Shown here: positions 11,701-26,700 of the stretch, one piece after another
Numbering within the stretch: position 1 is the first letter of the stretch
How the letters are laid out: every line of letters starts with the position of its first letter
Assembly (NCBI GenBank): GCA_004794785.1
Contig: SJOL01008668.1
Coordinates: forward strand, 1,186,037-1,250,036
Source: Opisthorchis felineus
Lineage: Eukaryota > Platyhelminthes > Trematoda > Opisthorchiida > Opisthorchiidae
DNA: 64,000 bases
Direction of reading: 5' to 3'
The notes under the pieces: model-generated
What the model saw: only the letters and a program-made list of their open reading frames with translations
Database searches by the model: none
Told to the model about the DNA's origin: nothing
Translations under genes and position numbers: made by a program

Positions 11701-14700
11701 AACGAGACTGGCTAAACCGGTTGCAAGACAGGTGAACGGCTTTGCAGAGAAACATGTGCTAATGAATGTCAAATCGTGTAGGTGGACATAGGCAGCTGTC
11801 CAACATAGATGGTGATCTAACGGCTACTGTCGAGCCCCCTACCTACTGCATAGTTTAGTCGCAATTTAACCAAAAAAGCATCGGAAGCTGGTTACCTGAA
11901 CGAAAAAATAAACCAGGTAGTACCGGACAACTGCGACGTGCGTCATCTCATATGAAGAAGCACAGATGGTTGCGCATAAAAAACGAGCAAAATAAATCAA
12001 GTAAAATTATCAATCACGATACAACAGAACGCCAAAACCGACCACATCGTTCGTATTTTCAGAAAACTTCATCACAAGTAACTTACGACCTGGTGGATTC
12101 ACCTGACCTCATTGTTAGTACCAGTCAGTAAGTAACCTGACCGCATTGCGTATGAGCACTAGAACTGGTGATGTGCTTTCACAATAAGAGTACGTACGCA
12201 GGAGAGCCAGCATCTAACCTACAGGATTTGATCGGTAACATAATTTCGAGTCCAGGGCATAGGCAAAACAATCTAGGTGGAATGAGGAAGCGCCCAACAG
12301 AGAAGTTACTCAAAACTTAGGATTTCAATGACTAATCTTTGTCACTGGGAGCAAGACGAATCGTGTAGCCAGCTGGAGTTCCCTCACTGCAAACGTTAAC
12401 CTTATTAATTTATTAAATGAGGAAAAGGGTTATACAAAAGGGATGCCAGATGAGAGCAGCAACAACGCCCCAATATTTTCGGTCCCGAGACCAGTCACAT
12501 TGTGTGGCACAGCGGACACCAAGTCTGATGAATAAAATGATCGGATGTAAAAACTGACAATCGTCAATAGTAGTAGGGTAATTGGATTGAACATGATTCA
12601 GTTATGACAGCAGTTCAACAAGAGGGTGTATATACTCAAGATGACGCAAATATTGAGAACGCATCTCCTCCTGAAGACCGGTACAGTTCGAGTTCATTCG
12701 ACGACTTGATTGTTTTGTCTACATACGGCAAGTACGACTGTGTCTTAGGTTTTATGTTCCCTGCGAATTGAGTGAGAAGTACACGCTGACGAAATTCGGA
12801 TGACAAGAATGTTTCTGTATAGCACACCTTAAAAACCACGGCGGTAAAGTGCAAATAGAAAAGAGCTGAAGAGGACAAGGAAGTAACATGTTACCCATCA
12901 CAAACAATGGGGAAATTACAATGGCAATTTGTATGGATGCAAGAGGAAAGCCATTTAGCCAGAAATCGGGACAGCGCGACTGGAAAACGACATGACCCCC
13001 ATCATTTCAACAAGCCACTTTGCTAGTCCTCGGTGGTTCCTACCTAGAGGAGGATTTCGAGGGTTCGGGGAAAAGGCGGACCCAGAGTTTGGGTACAACT
13101 GTTGGATCAGTTGATCCAATAGATCCGGTGTTCGGTTTTGACATGGTTTCTATATTTTCATTTTCATTTTTTTTTACATTGTCCGCTAACTACCCACTCT
13201 CACATAGCGCCGATGGCGGATTTGCGGCCAGGGTGTAGGTTGGCGGGACAAGACGCAGTTCAACTGGTTGCATTTTATCTGCGTGTGCCAAAGCTGTGTT
13301 TCCGGTGTACTGCTCCTAGGGTTACTGTGCATATACATGGGTCCCAAACACGTTTACGGAGTTAGGAAAATCACTCTACACGTTTCGAAAAGTGACAACA
13401 ATCCGCTCTCCATATGCTGCCTTCAATCTACACAGAACGGGCTCACGGACGAACAAGAGATATAAAAACACGTAACCGACAATTTAGAACTATCGCATAA
13501 TGTCGCATATTCAGACCTAGCCTAAGATGAAGTTAAGTTGTGACAAGATGCTAGTTCAGCCTGTCGTGCAGCTGATGGTGATCTTGTCACACTGTGCCAA
13601 TTCGCTCACCTCTCAGTCCCTAATTATTTTAACTGTTGGTTTTGCTAACGGGTCAAGGCTATTCTTGCCTTGGAGAGCATTGTGACGGTTAGAACAGCGC
13701 GTTGAGGGTTGAATTGATTTCATGTGCTCTCGTCTGCCGCAATACATGTAAAACGAAAATGAAACAAATTATAGGGTTAGTGGCACTGTCTACAGGGAAG
13801 TAAAATGCAGCGTGACTAAGCAAGGTAGTCTTAGGGTAAGTCTCCAGTTTTCTGAGCGCATAGTACAGTTCTGAATCGACTAATCCATAGGTCTTCTAGG
13901 AACATCAGCCTTAATGGACGGTTGTTTCGTGCTATGACCCGGAATGAAGAGCCAAGTTCAATCGTATGTATTGCTGTTCATTCCAGGTCACAGCAAGTAG
14001 TAACCGTCCACGAAGACTGAAGTTCATTGAAGCCATATGAATGAATCGATTCAAATCTGTGTGCTCGAGTAGGCTTGAGTGCCACCTTGAGAATACCTTG
14101 GTTTTATTGATCTGTAACGTTACATTTTCGTTCCATACAAGCAGTTTCACTAACCGTGTAAGTTGTTTCATTTTGTCACATTTCACGTATTTGAGCAGAC
14201 GAGACTGTGGGAAATAAATTCAGCAAGCAACACTGTTGTCCTCACTGTTTTGTTCCAAAATCCATGTTCGGTACAAGGAAACCCGGTTTATCTTTTCCGT
14301 TCACGACAGCAGAAGGTATTGCTTCTTAGAAGTTTGGAGAGGGCTCCAGACAAAGTACATACCGTCTTTGGAAATATGGGTTTCGAATGACAAAATCGGG
14401 TGCGCCGAATAGGCGCACGCTATCATGAAGCAACAGAGGTAGTGATATCAACCTTATTAGTGCCGACGAGCCTTTTCCAGTTAGTATTTTTAGCTTGGTC
14501 GTTGACAAAATATAAAACAAAGTCATCTGAAGGCTGAAAATGACATGGATTTAGCCGATTTAAGCATTCCCCGTGATTCACGGGACTGGCTGAAAGTTCA
14601 CTAAGTTCATCGTTGAGTGATATCTCTTTTAAAATTGGAAAATTTGATATTTCCACTGGGGTATACTTTAAACTAATAAGGCAAAAATATTGAACCACTT

Positions 14701-17700
14701 TTCTAGTTACTATCTACACACATGCGCAGTACTTGGATTATTCTGTTCCGGTCAGTAAAACTTCAACGTGGAGTAACCTCAGCCGATATACTGAAAGGGA
14801 TTTATGGCGGAAAATAAGCTGAAAAGCACTGGATTTGAGCAAAGTGGGATTGATGGAGAAGTTGAAATAACTGAACTGAAGCGAATCTCCCTGGATTAGC
14901 GAATGACTGCCCAACCTGCAGAAGCCTTGTGCGGTTCACCACTCCAAGCTCCCGGACCAGGCCGCTGGTCTTTCTTCAGATAGCAACAAGATCGGATAGC
15001 GGAAGTAAACCGTAAACACTGAGATAGTGTGCCATTTCCGCCTTCTTCTTCTGGCTCTTCTGGTATTGGCGTCTTTCTCCACATCATTTTTTTTTAACTT
15101 GGCAATCGGTTTGCGAACGTTTCGTCACTGACCGAGGAGACACCGTCAGTGCGCGGTTGGGTGGAGTTGTCCCTCTGATTGGTGGCAAGACGTTTGTAAG
15201 CCAGCTGAGATGCTTGGATGACAAACTAACAAAGAACTTATCCGAACTACCAGTATTTCGACACATTGCCAAGTCTTCCTTATAGTTTCTCGGTAGCGCA
15301 ATAAAAAGTTGGATAAAAGATAATGACGTGTACCATACACGAGTAGGGTAGCGGAATAAAAAAACACGTTCATCTCCATTTGCACCAACATAGACATCCG
15401 ATGACAGATTCCAGTGTTGTCGAATGCTGGCTTTACGACAACACTCATCCTATCATTCTCGTTTTGTGCCGTATCGATGAGCAACAAGGGAGTTCAGTTA
15501 CATACCCGTTACAGTGAGCTCTTATCCTGACCCTGGAAGGTCTGCTGAAACCCGGCAGATCGTGGTGTGCTAGCTCAGAAACACACTCATTGCTTTGATA
15601 TTCCCAAATGGGCAATGGCTGACGAGTGCCTTAAAATTTGGAGACTGAGAAAGTGTAATCCGCCTCAGAAACGTAACTGCAGCACATGAGTCTTCGTTGC
15701 ATCCTCTAGGGTTCGTTTTCAGGGGCATCGATTTAAACCCTATTTATTATTGTATCTGCCAACAAAAACGCAATTTAGAGCACAGAAATACAAACATGTG
15801 AGAAACAGAGGTACGTAAAACGCGCATCTCTCACGGGTAATATGGAAACTGCGCACAGAATCGTAACAGCTAAACCAAGGGTATCGATTTCGACTTAGAT
15901 TTCGTTCATTTTGAACCGGATAGCATACGGCGATGCTATGCAACTAAAGTCATCAACAGCCGAATAGATACAAACAATGAAAGCCCCAATGGGGGCGGGG
16001 AAATGCCCGCATCCCGAAAAAGTGATGTATGATCCCCTTAAGTGTTCAACCAACCACAAACTGCGAAACATCCGATCATTTGGCCAGAGGAATTCCACTC
16101 TAAGCTTCGAATTCAGACTTTTTACCAGCAACACGAATGTATTACGGTTTTCCAATTGGACTACGCCCGCGGTCACCGATAAGCAGATTCATGTTTAAAG
16201 GAAAATCAGTAAAAACATGTGAGTGGGACATCGAATACTTTTTTACGGAGTCATACCTGACGGACAATCAAGAGAGAATATTCCTAATCGTCTTTCAGGA
16301 ATGTGGAAACGTTGGTTGATTTACTGCCTTCACATCCTTGTTAGCATAACTAGTAATATCCTCTTGCAGAACAGGATCGTAGTTTGCAGGACTGGTGCTT
16401 CCCAGCTGTGTTTCAGTTCAACCTTCGTGAAATCGTCGAACATGTGAGACGGCGAATTCAATCCATGTAGTTGCAGTATCGGCGTAACGTTGAATACCAC
16501 TGATGAAACTTAGGAGTAGTACTTGCTCAAAGCGGTTCAAAGCGATGACCCCGCATCGGATGGAAGGTGGATTTATAATTATTGGACAGTTTTACGGTGT
16601 TAATGACAAATACTAAAACGACGTCAAGAAGGGCTCAGGAGAACGATTGAGGATGCTGATTTTCTCAAAACCTCTGTGCAAATGAGGTTCTTACTTTCGT
16701 GTCCGACAGCTTGTAATCACTTTGTCCATGTCTCTCAATAAACACTCACTCAACGGCGCTTATCCTATCACTTGGAGCCGCTCAAGGATCCAGATGAAGA
16801 TCCTGTATCCGCAAACTTCCGAGGATGGGACATTCTTGCAGGACTTTGAAGATGTGGCCAAGATGGCCGGACTGAAGACCGACCAGAGTAAGTTGGCGGT
16901 GCTGGAGACCAGAAGCCGAACGAAGGTAACCCTCGATACGGTTGAAAGGGGGCCCGATAAGATGGGTTGGGCGAAAGAAACGCTTCCAGCGGGATTTGAT
17001 TCACCAGCCGACCTCCAGAAGGGTATGGGGAGGTTCAAGCCAACCAGGGTGGAAGCGGGTGGCGACCTGGCGGTGCTATTGGCAAATCTGCAGCGGTGGT
17101 TGGACCGCGCCTTGTCGGGAGTGGAAGGAGTGTCGCGTCAGCAGTTTTTGGCGGAACAGTTCGTCGAAGGCATGCCGGCGATGTTTTGCACTCGGTTGCG
17201 GTTGGTGAGAGCGACCGGCCATTTAGGCGTAGAGGATATGGTGCANNNNNNNNNNNNNNNNNNNNNNNNNNNNNNNNNNNNNNNNNNNNNNNNNNNNNNN
17301 NNNNNNNNNNNNNNNNNNNNNNNNNNNNNNNNNNNNNNNNNNNNNNNNNNNNNNNNNNNNNNNNNNNNNNNNNNNNNNNNNNNNNNNNNNNNNNNNNNNN
17401 NNNNNNNNNNNNNNNNNNNNNNNNNNNNNNNNNNNNNNNNNNNNNNNNNNNNNNNNNNNNNNNNNNNNNNNNNNNNNNNNNNNNNNNNNNNNNNNNNNNN
17501 NNNNNNNNNNNNNNNNNNNNNNNNNNNNNNNNNNNNNNNNNNNNNNNNNNNNNNNNNNNNNNNNNNNNNNNNNNNNNNNNNNNNNNNNNNNNNNNNNNNN
17601 NNNNNNNNNNNNNNNNNNNNNNNNNNNNNNNNNNNNNNNNNNNNNNNNNNNNNNNNNNNNNNNNNNNNNNNNNNNNNNNNNNNNNNNNNNNNNNNNNNNN

Positions 17701-20700
17701 NNNNNNNNNNNNNNNNNNNNNNNNNNNNNNNNNNNNNNNNNNNNNNNNNNNNNNNNNNNNNNNNNNNNNNNNNNNNNNNNNNNNNNNNNNNNNNNNNNNN
17801 NNNNNNNNNNNNNNNNNNNNNNNNNNNNNNNNNNNNNNNNNNNNNNNNNNNNNNNNNNNNNNNNNNNNNNNNNNNNNNNNNNNNNNNNNNNNNNNNNNNN
17901 NNNNNNNNNNNNNNNNNNNNNNNNNNNNNNNNNNNNNNNNNNNNNNNNNNNNNNNNNNNNNNNNNNNNNNNNNNNNNNNNNNNNNNNNNNNNNNNNNNNN
18001 NNNNNNNNNNNNNNNNNNNNNNNNNNNNNNNNNNNNNNNNNNNNNNNNNNNNNNNNNNNNNNNNNNNNNNNNNNNNNNNNNNNNNNNNNNNNNNNNNNNN
18101 NNNNNNNNNNNNNNNNNNNNNNNNNNNNNNNNNNNNNNNNNNNNNNNNNNNNNNGAAGGTGGATTTATAATTATTGGACAGTTTTACGGTGTTAATGACA
18201 AATACTAAAACGACGTCAAGAAGAGCTCAGGAGAACGATTGAGGATGCTGATTTTCTCAAAACCTCTGTGCAAATGAGGTTCTTACTTTCGTGTCCGACA
18301 GCTTGTAATCACTTTGTCCATGTCTCTCAATAAACACTCACTCAACGGCGCCTTGGAGCCGCTCAAGGATCCAGATGAAGATCCTGTATCCGCAAACTTC
18401 CGAGGATGGGACATTCTTGGAGGACTTTGAAGATGTGGCCAAGATGGTCGGACTGAAGACCGACCAGAGTAAGTTGGCGGTGCTGGAGACCAGAAGCCGA
18501 ACGAAGGTAACCCTCAATACGGTTGAAAGGGGCACCGAAAAGATGGGTTGGGCGAAAGAAACGCTTCCAGCGGGATTTGATTCACCAGCCGACCTCCAGA
18601 AGGGTATGGGGAGGTTCAAGCCAACCAGAGTGGAAGCGGGTGGCGACCTGGCGGTGCTATTGGCAAATCTGCAGCGGTGGTTGGACCGCGCCTTGTCGGG
18701 AGTGGAAGGAGTGTCGCGTCAGCAGTTTTTGGCGGGACAGTTCGTCAAAGGCATGCCGGCGATGTTTTGCACTCAGTTGCGGTTGGTGAGAGCGACCGGC
18801 CATTTAGGCGTAGAGGATATGGTGCATCCGGCATGGGAGGTGGCAATGACCGCACTGGAGTCGCAAGAAAAGCAGAACGTACAGCCAGCGGCGGATCTGT
18901 GGACGAAAGTGGACCAGCTAACCGACGAACTCGCCGCCCTGGAAGCAGAAGCGCGGAGGTGCGTTCGAAGGAGCAGATGCTACAACTGTGACATGGCTGG
19001 CCATTGGAAGAACGAATAATCCCGCAACCGACTATCCATCAACAATAGCGTTTTTTCATAGTCGTCTTTTCCTGGATGGGTTGCAATTAGTGCAATGACA
19101 CAGGCTAGGATACAGGCGGTAATCGAGATAGATGTGAAGGACGAGTTTTGTCTAATCGACACAGGGACAGGGGTGTAACTGAGGCAGAAAAGGAGGGATG
19201 CTGTTTGAAAACCGTGCACACTAGCAGTGAGGGCTCCAACAGTCCTTGTGTTGTTGACAATCTACTGACAAGTGGCATTAATTCAGAGAGAGGATGGGGT
19301 AAAACGCCGTTTGCAGTTGGGGACATACAATATCAGTTTGGAAGAATGTCATTTGGCTCGTCAAAGGCACCATTCACATTCCTGCGCCTGGTGCTCCGCT
19401 TAGTGAAAGGGTTAGGGAATTCTACCCAGCGATTCGGAAACAGAACGCGCAGCGTATTTAAAAAGTGCTGAAACATATTTGGGAAGCTGGCCTTTGGAGC
19501 ACTGAAGCCAAGACACAACTCGCTCGAATTTCGGAGACGCTGATTGATCATAAAGTGGGTCATGGAGGTCAAGCCACCGCCAGCAAAGATCCAGCACTAT
19601 GTAGTCCTAAATTCGGGACAGTCCTCACGGAAGTTTATCGGACGAGCAGGATACTACAACCAGTTTGTCAAGGATTTCAATTCGATTGCTGCCTCGCCGT
19701 CAAAATAGGCAGTTTGAGTGGAGAGGTGAAGCGCATGAGGACTTCGAACGTGTCGAAACGCAAATGCTAGACCACCAACTCACCCCAAGCTTTCAGGTGT
19801 TGGGGAACTGTTTTCTGTCGCAACGGACGCTAGTGATCTGCGTATCGGTGCCGTTCTGAAGCAGAATGATGAGACCATCGACTATGTCAGTCGTGACCTA
19901 ACTAATGCAGGTGTTCAACCACCGATAAAGTCAACATTATCAAGCGTCCTCCTGAGCTTTTCTGGACGTTGAATATTTAACATTAATGAACAAACATTGT
20001 AAAACTGGTCAACGACTTTCAATTCAACCTTATATCAGATGCACCGACGGAGATTTAAACTAATTTGACCAGATACTACTCGCAAGCCACATCAGTAGAA
20101 AACGCCGTTACACGAGGACAGTGCTGAATCACGACCACCACATTCAGGAGACAGCTGTTAAACGCGATCAACCCTTCAGCTGAAGATAAGATAAGCGCCT
20201 CTGGGGGCTTCTTCTATAAAAGTTAGTTTTGGAGAGCAAAAGACTGAACCACACTATGCTGGTCGTGTGCAATGAGAGATGTAAAATTTTCTGATTTATT
20301 ATTATCTACGTGTAATTGAGGAATTTCGGCAGTTTACGACAGAATCTATAGGAAGGGAACTATTGTACAACCAGGAACAAAGTAACGACCCGAAATATGG
20401 GGTTCTTCTTCGCCAAAGAGCTTGTGAATATGAGTCTGAATACCAAGTAGCACTCAATAGACTTCCTGATAGAGGCAAAGATGTTACCGGGTATTCATTG
20501 ATTTTCCAAGGATCCGAGCAGAGGACATTGGTTTTTAAAGACTTCTGCCTGGCTGATATCCAGACTGCGTTATTATCGTACTGTGTCCAGTGACAAGTCT
20601 ATAACATATAGCCGTACTGTTTCGAAAAACTTGGTAGCTCTAATAGGCATCGGAGGTGCTCTAAGCCCTACCCTGTCCTTCAGTACAAGCTTTGTGCGTA

Positions 20701-23700
20701 GTGTCAGTGAGAAATCGAACTGGTTTTGTCCGTGTAGACTGTGAAGTCGACGTATCACTTCGTATAGAAATGTGCCAAAGGGTAGTGTTTCTACAGTAGG
20801 CACTGGGGAAGCATTTGCGAGTTTCTGCGTTTCGGATTCCTCAATTGCTGTCACTACAGCCATCTTCGTCTCCCAGCAGTCTCCGCCTTTCAAAAGGGGC
20901 AAAATTTCGCCCCTCTTAATCAGTACGCTATGTATTTGGGATTAAATGACCCACAACTGTTTCACATTGTCGCGTCAATATGGGAATGGTTCTCATTCGA
21001 ATAGCTTGGATCCACAGAGTGGACGGGTTGCCGTTCGATTATCATTGGTGTAAATCGTTCACGTATTGGTTGGCAGAGTCAGGAATGGTGATGCATCCCC
21101 GTATTGACACAATCACTGTTCCCTACCTTAAAGAGTGTTTGCGTACCGACTGGCTTCATCGCGAAGCGGATAACCCAACAAACAAACCTCTAAAACTAAG
21201 GCAGACAGTGTGTAGTTTGAGCCTCGAGTGGCATTCATCTTTGTCCCTTCTTGAGGCGCTTTACTTTATACAGTTGAAATTCACTGCTCAACCAGGTGGG
21301 TCGTTTGAAGTTGCGGTCCGAGTCCGATGGAAGCAAGTGTTTGATGGAAAAAAGAAAGAAGTAATTCGCCAGGTTTTGTTCTCTTACACCTAAGGAACAG
21401 CTTACAGAAGCTGGCAAATGGCTAATTGTAGCACTGACGTAGAATAGCAAAATGAGCAAACTAAACGGCATATCAAAAGGAAAGACAAATCCATAGTCGT
21501 ATCATCACATAAACTCGGGATGACGCGTTCCATAGTCACTGGTTGTCACCGTGAATAGTATGAAGGCCTAACAGAAAGTGGAATGAGACGCAGATAACCA
21601 TTATGACCAATACTAGTGGTGGATACTTGCGGCCTCACTATGGTGCAATCGTCAGTCGAACACACATCTGCTGGGAAAAGATTAAATTTTGGAACAGAAA
21701 AAAAAACGTCATGAGTAGAAAAGAACGGAAAAAAGTACGTACGTTGTGCTCCAACTGGATTGAGTACAATACGTAGAGGTCCATAGTTAATCAAAGTGGT
21801 CGATGAGGAACGCATCACAGCACGTAATTTGTGCTCTTCCGTGTCTTCACCACCAGGAACCAGGAGCCCGTTGGCAAACTCATTCAGCTTTTCCACATGC
21901 TCCCGAGCGGTCATCACAGATTCCGCTCCTTTGAGAATGCACCGCACAGCCTTACGAACTGATTCCAAGTGTTCAACTTCAGTAGGATTATCTACACCAA
22001 GAAGAGTTGACAATGCAACCTGAAGATTTGTACACTACTTTCAGATAAGTCGAACGTGTGCCGAATGTTGTGCGGTTGGTAACGATGAATTTGTTAGGCA
22101 AAGCGATTGAACTAAACTCGATGGCTTCCGCTAGAAAACGGATGAATGCTAGTTTCCTATTATAACTGACAGTTAGACAAATATACTGAAGAGGATCAAA
22201 TAAGAAGCAAACGCCTAAAATGTGACGGGATAGGGATTTGTCTGTAAACGGGGAAGATGGACGCACGGGTGTCTTTTTGCTTGTGGGGAGGCTGAATTAC
22301 CAACAATCCTTGAGAGGGTATCAGAAGCATTGCCTTGGGGAATGAGAGTTAGTGCAACACAAGGAAAATTGACCGTTGTATCCCATAAAGTTGTAAATAA
22401 ACGCTATTTGCTTAAATCACTAAGCTGAATAGCTATCCTGGATTAGGCAATGACTAGTGTACAGCGTTCAGGATGATAGTTCCTTTCTTAACACTGAATA
22501 TCGAGGATACTATCTCCGTGTTGTGATATTCTTTGCCGCTCCGACATCCTAACTGGTATTACGGCTAATCGTACTACTCATAGCCGAGCAATACCATGTC
22601 TCATATAAGAAACAATAACAAAAATACTGTCAGACTGGGTAAAGATGAGCAGTATGTTGGTTGTACACGCCACCAGACGATTGAGGATGTCATCCACGTT
22701 GAAGAAAACTCGTACAGTCATGATGTAGAACCACGGTCAAATGCGGCGTGACAAGCATAAATCGATTACATGTAAGATTATGAGAACCACAGAACATGTG
22801 ATACCATGATCCAATTCTCCGCGGTCGGTAGTTCACACAAGAAAAGCCTGGGCCACACACACATTGTGATCAGGTGCATTGACTTTTCCAACATTATTGA
22901 TCCGTGAGACAATCGTGTGAGACAAATAGCGCACCGACTCGGAGAATCAGCAGCATGGTTACAAGGTCCACGTAATTCGCTGGGAGTGCTTGCAGACTAC
23001 TGAATTAGACCGATGTTAGTGGACCAAAATCCCATGTGTGTTGATTCCCATCTGTCGGCTGAGACATTATCGAACAAGCAATAAATTCCGGACTGGTTTC
23101 ATACGCAGTCAGAAATCCACCGACATGTTGGCTCCGAAAAAACGCTTTTCTTACCGTACGCCTTTATCTGACAAACAATCCTTGCAGTACAGATTTGCTC
23201 CATTATGATCATCCTTGCAGAAACGACCCCTCCCCCCAGAACCAAAGGGTGAAGAATTTGTAATTTACGAAACGGCCGAATTACAATTCAAGAAGAAATG
23301 CCACAGCGTAAAATCACTATACCATCAAAGTGGATGGGCCAGTAGATGGTAGTGTTAAGAGGACGACACCACTAGCACTGCTCCTACATTATCCTACCAT
23401 ATGAAAGGGCTCGTAAGGGTAGTAGTTTAACCACTATAACTTGTTGCGACGAATGTGGAGCAAAGGATGAGAGATAGTAAGATGACTCAAGTTTCCAATA
23501 GGTTGAACTGCTTTTGTTGTGATTCAGAAATCACCTTTTGTGCTTCGCACAAAAATGCTTGTTAGGCAGCCAAACTAGCAATCGTTCGTAAGTACCAAGA
23601 AGCTGGGAGTCGACCCTGTCATTTGATAGAGTAATATACATAAGATAAAGTGTCTACAAAAGACTCAACGTCTGGACAAAAAGTGTTAGCCACATACAAG

Positions 23701-26700
23701 AGATGTACAAGACGGTTCGCACTAGGAGAATAACTCCGAAAAGGAGGGACATTATGGCACTTCCCGAGAGTGCTTCCTTGTGGAGAGAGAAACTACACTT
23801 CTTTCGATATGAAGTAAAATCATGAAATAATCGTAGGTGGACCACGGATGCCGAAAAATATTAAGGAAAGTTGTTTTGCTGCAGGTGCGATCTGTCTTCA
23901 AACACGGGACCCACGTTGCCTCCCTTGCACTTGACAAGAGACACCGAAACATGTGCAACTAAGTCAAGTCAGTGGAGTTAAAGTGAACTTTAACTCCTTA
24001 GTTTGTGCTTCCTGGATCAGAGCTTTCGTACACATGAAGGGATTCTCGGCATATCAGATTAAGACTGGTAAAATCAAGACAATGCTGGAGTAAGACCAAC
24101 ACAAACAGAGGGTTCAAACAATGGCCTCAATGACCATAAGTTCAACTTCTCTGACGGTGCATTAGTCTGTTTGGACACTGAACACATTCTGTTTAAATAG
24201 GGACCAACGATACCGTAAAGTAGTCCGTTTCATCGAGCAACTTGATCACTGAGATTGACTTGCTTGACTCGATTTGCTCAGTATATATAATCTTTATAAT
24301 TTTGCGAAAGCCGGAATCGGCCTTGAAAGAGTGGAGCTAGTCATAATAAACCATTATTCAGGCGGCAAGACCAGAGAGAAAAGTAGGAAAGAATATTTGT
24401 TGAACTATCCCAGACTGTACAACTGGTGATTCCATAACCCAAAAGAATTGATGTCAGCTTCTCTTTGGAGATAGTTTCGTTTGCAGACCTACTGAGGATC
24501 TGCATTTACATATACTGACGAACGAAGTCCGTTAAAAGTGCGTCAAATTTGACAGTGGTTAGTTCAACGTCCTATGAATGCTCGCTCATCAATACCATTA
24601 CTACTGAAAAGCGATGGCGCTTCACTGCCGTACCGCTTTGTCAATTTGTTTGAATAAAGCTTCATAACAAAGACGACAAAAAGGGTCAGGGAGGGGAGCT
24701 AGAGCTAGCCTATCACAAAGCACTGAAGGGACTAGACCTACAGCACCTAGCCAGACAATCTGGATAGAAACCAACAGAATGAACGCCACTGATATCGTTG
24801 CCACCATGTCGTTCAGTGTCTTTAGCCAAGAAGAGGGAGGGTCACGTGGGCCAAATCCTGGAAGATAAACAGCACCGACAGCAACCAGGCGATAATATGC
24901 TGTCCATCTCTGGGTCTGTGCCACTCCAAATTAGGCATGGAAAACAATACTGCTCTCGGTAGACGGTAACTTGGCATGCGTAACACATGGCCCAGCCACT
25001 TTAGTTTGTAGTGCTGGATACAGTCGTTGGGCTAAGTATCTTCCACTTCACAAAAGAACCGTTTTCTGATGGCTTCATTGCGAATTTGCCGATTCCAGCT
25101 ATAGTTGTGAGGCAACGGTGGTCGAAGACCTGAAGATGTCCCAGTTCCTCTGGCCGAATTGGCCATCCCTTGCAGCCCTAGAACAATACAGCCCACAAGA
25201 TAGTCTGATACACACGTTCTTTGTGAGCCAGTGGCATGTCTTTTTGGAACCTCAAGTGGTACAAATTCTTGTTCACGGTTTCGCGGTTGGCGCAAGGTCC
25301 ATAGCGTTTGAACTTAAAGTGCGGTTCATGCAAACTAGCTCATATTAGCGTTCAGGCTCAGTCCAGCAACCCAGTATTTTGATTAGTTTTCGATACAGGT
25401 CTGTGGACCTTTATTGGTACCCCAACTTTCGGAGTTGGAAACAGTGGATGGAGCGGAAAAAAGTAAGAATGTGAACGAATGACATGCACTTGAAGGCAAG
25501 TCCAAGTCAACTGAAGCTGAAACGTCCGAGGTTGATACTGAAGAACCAAGGCCTACGAAACGGATCCCAGAAGGTACGACGATCCCAAAGGGAAATAAAC
25601 ACCTACCCACTACGAGGGCGATTTCAGCTTTTGTTAAAATTTGTTGGATCGAATGGAGCGCACTGCGTATTAACACACCCAAAACGAACATGTCGAACCT
25701 ATGCAACAGATGGTCCAGATGACGGGAACAGGCTGCAACATGAAGACCTATTGTGCGATATCATGTCCGCAGAACACGCGCACTGTAACCCAAAATAAAG
25801 AACAGAGTAGTTATAAAAATCCTACAATACTAAGATGATAGACATGGAGGAGAATACTGGCTAACATCCTCCTTCTTGATACCGGTTACATTACTCACGT
25901 AAAAATGCTTTGAAATTCATTGTGAGAACCCAGAAGGTATGCACAGAAGGCTGAGGTTTTCTAGGAGGCATTGAACGGATGGCAAATGATAAGCCATCTA
26001 CTCCTTAACGGCACACTAGGGAACTGCCGTAGTCGGAAGTTCATCCACAATAGTGGCCCTTTGGCGGTCTCCTGTAAATAGGATGGGCATTAAGTTGTAT
26101 GCCTGCGCGTTCCAAGGTCTGATGATGGTTTGCGTGGGTAGAACTTTCAAGGCCGCGCGGGAGTCTATTCCCGACCCCAAACTTGACACGCGCCGTGCTG
26201 TTATGACCTCCTATCATCCAAGTTCGATGCCGTCCGTAGCCAATTCACACTTTACATCCGCATAATATATCCGATTTTTTCTTTTCATGTTCAGACTGCT
26301 TATCACACTACCTACGTTACGCAATGGGATTTTTTGGGATGCCATGGCACACTTACCACCAAAATTTGAGAGCTATCGCCGAAACCCATAATTTTGTGCA
26401 GGAAGCTATAAAATGGAGGAGATCCACGTAGGTGAACGTAGAGTGGCTAGAGCGGTTGTGGAAACTGGTTTAACCAACCTAAAATCTCCGACGTCGGAAT
26501 CGAAGCGCACGATCGGGTTCTCGTTTAGCACCTAGAGGCCAGTCAAGCAGTAGGTGAACGGCATCAACACACACAACTGAAACATACTGACCAGTGTTAT
26601 GCGCAATTATGAGGCAACCCAGGTTGCAAACCCAGTATAAACGCGGCTCAGCTGGTCCCACCACACCAAGCAACGCGTAAGTGCGCACAAATTTAGACTA

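Larger units (their letters stand above)
12866..21742 (-). other. Largest RhoGEF intron (8.9 kb), hosting the Gypsy element and the assembly gap
   Basis: This lies between the donor 'CACAAC|GTACGT' (21743) and the candidate acceptor at 12866. The LTR-type element and the 909-base gap occupy 16.56-20.0 kb. A 121-codon minus-strand frame ends near 15106. Frames at 20573-20902 (-) and 20980-21393 (+) are not recognised; they could be further retroelement debris. Confidence 0.55.

Noticed and set aside
14423..14698. Minus frame with acceptor near 14536 as the missing PH exon
   Set aside because: Entering in phase 1 meets a TGA within four codons, and the proposed donor is weak. 12785-12865 fits better.
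16722..18170. A 482-codon frame through the N run
   Set aside because: Most of it is unknown sequence; only the part before 17246 is real gag.
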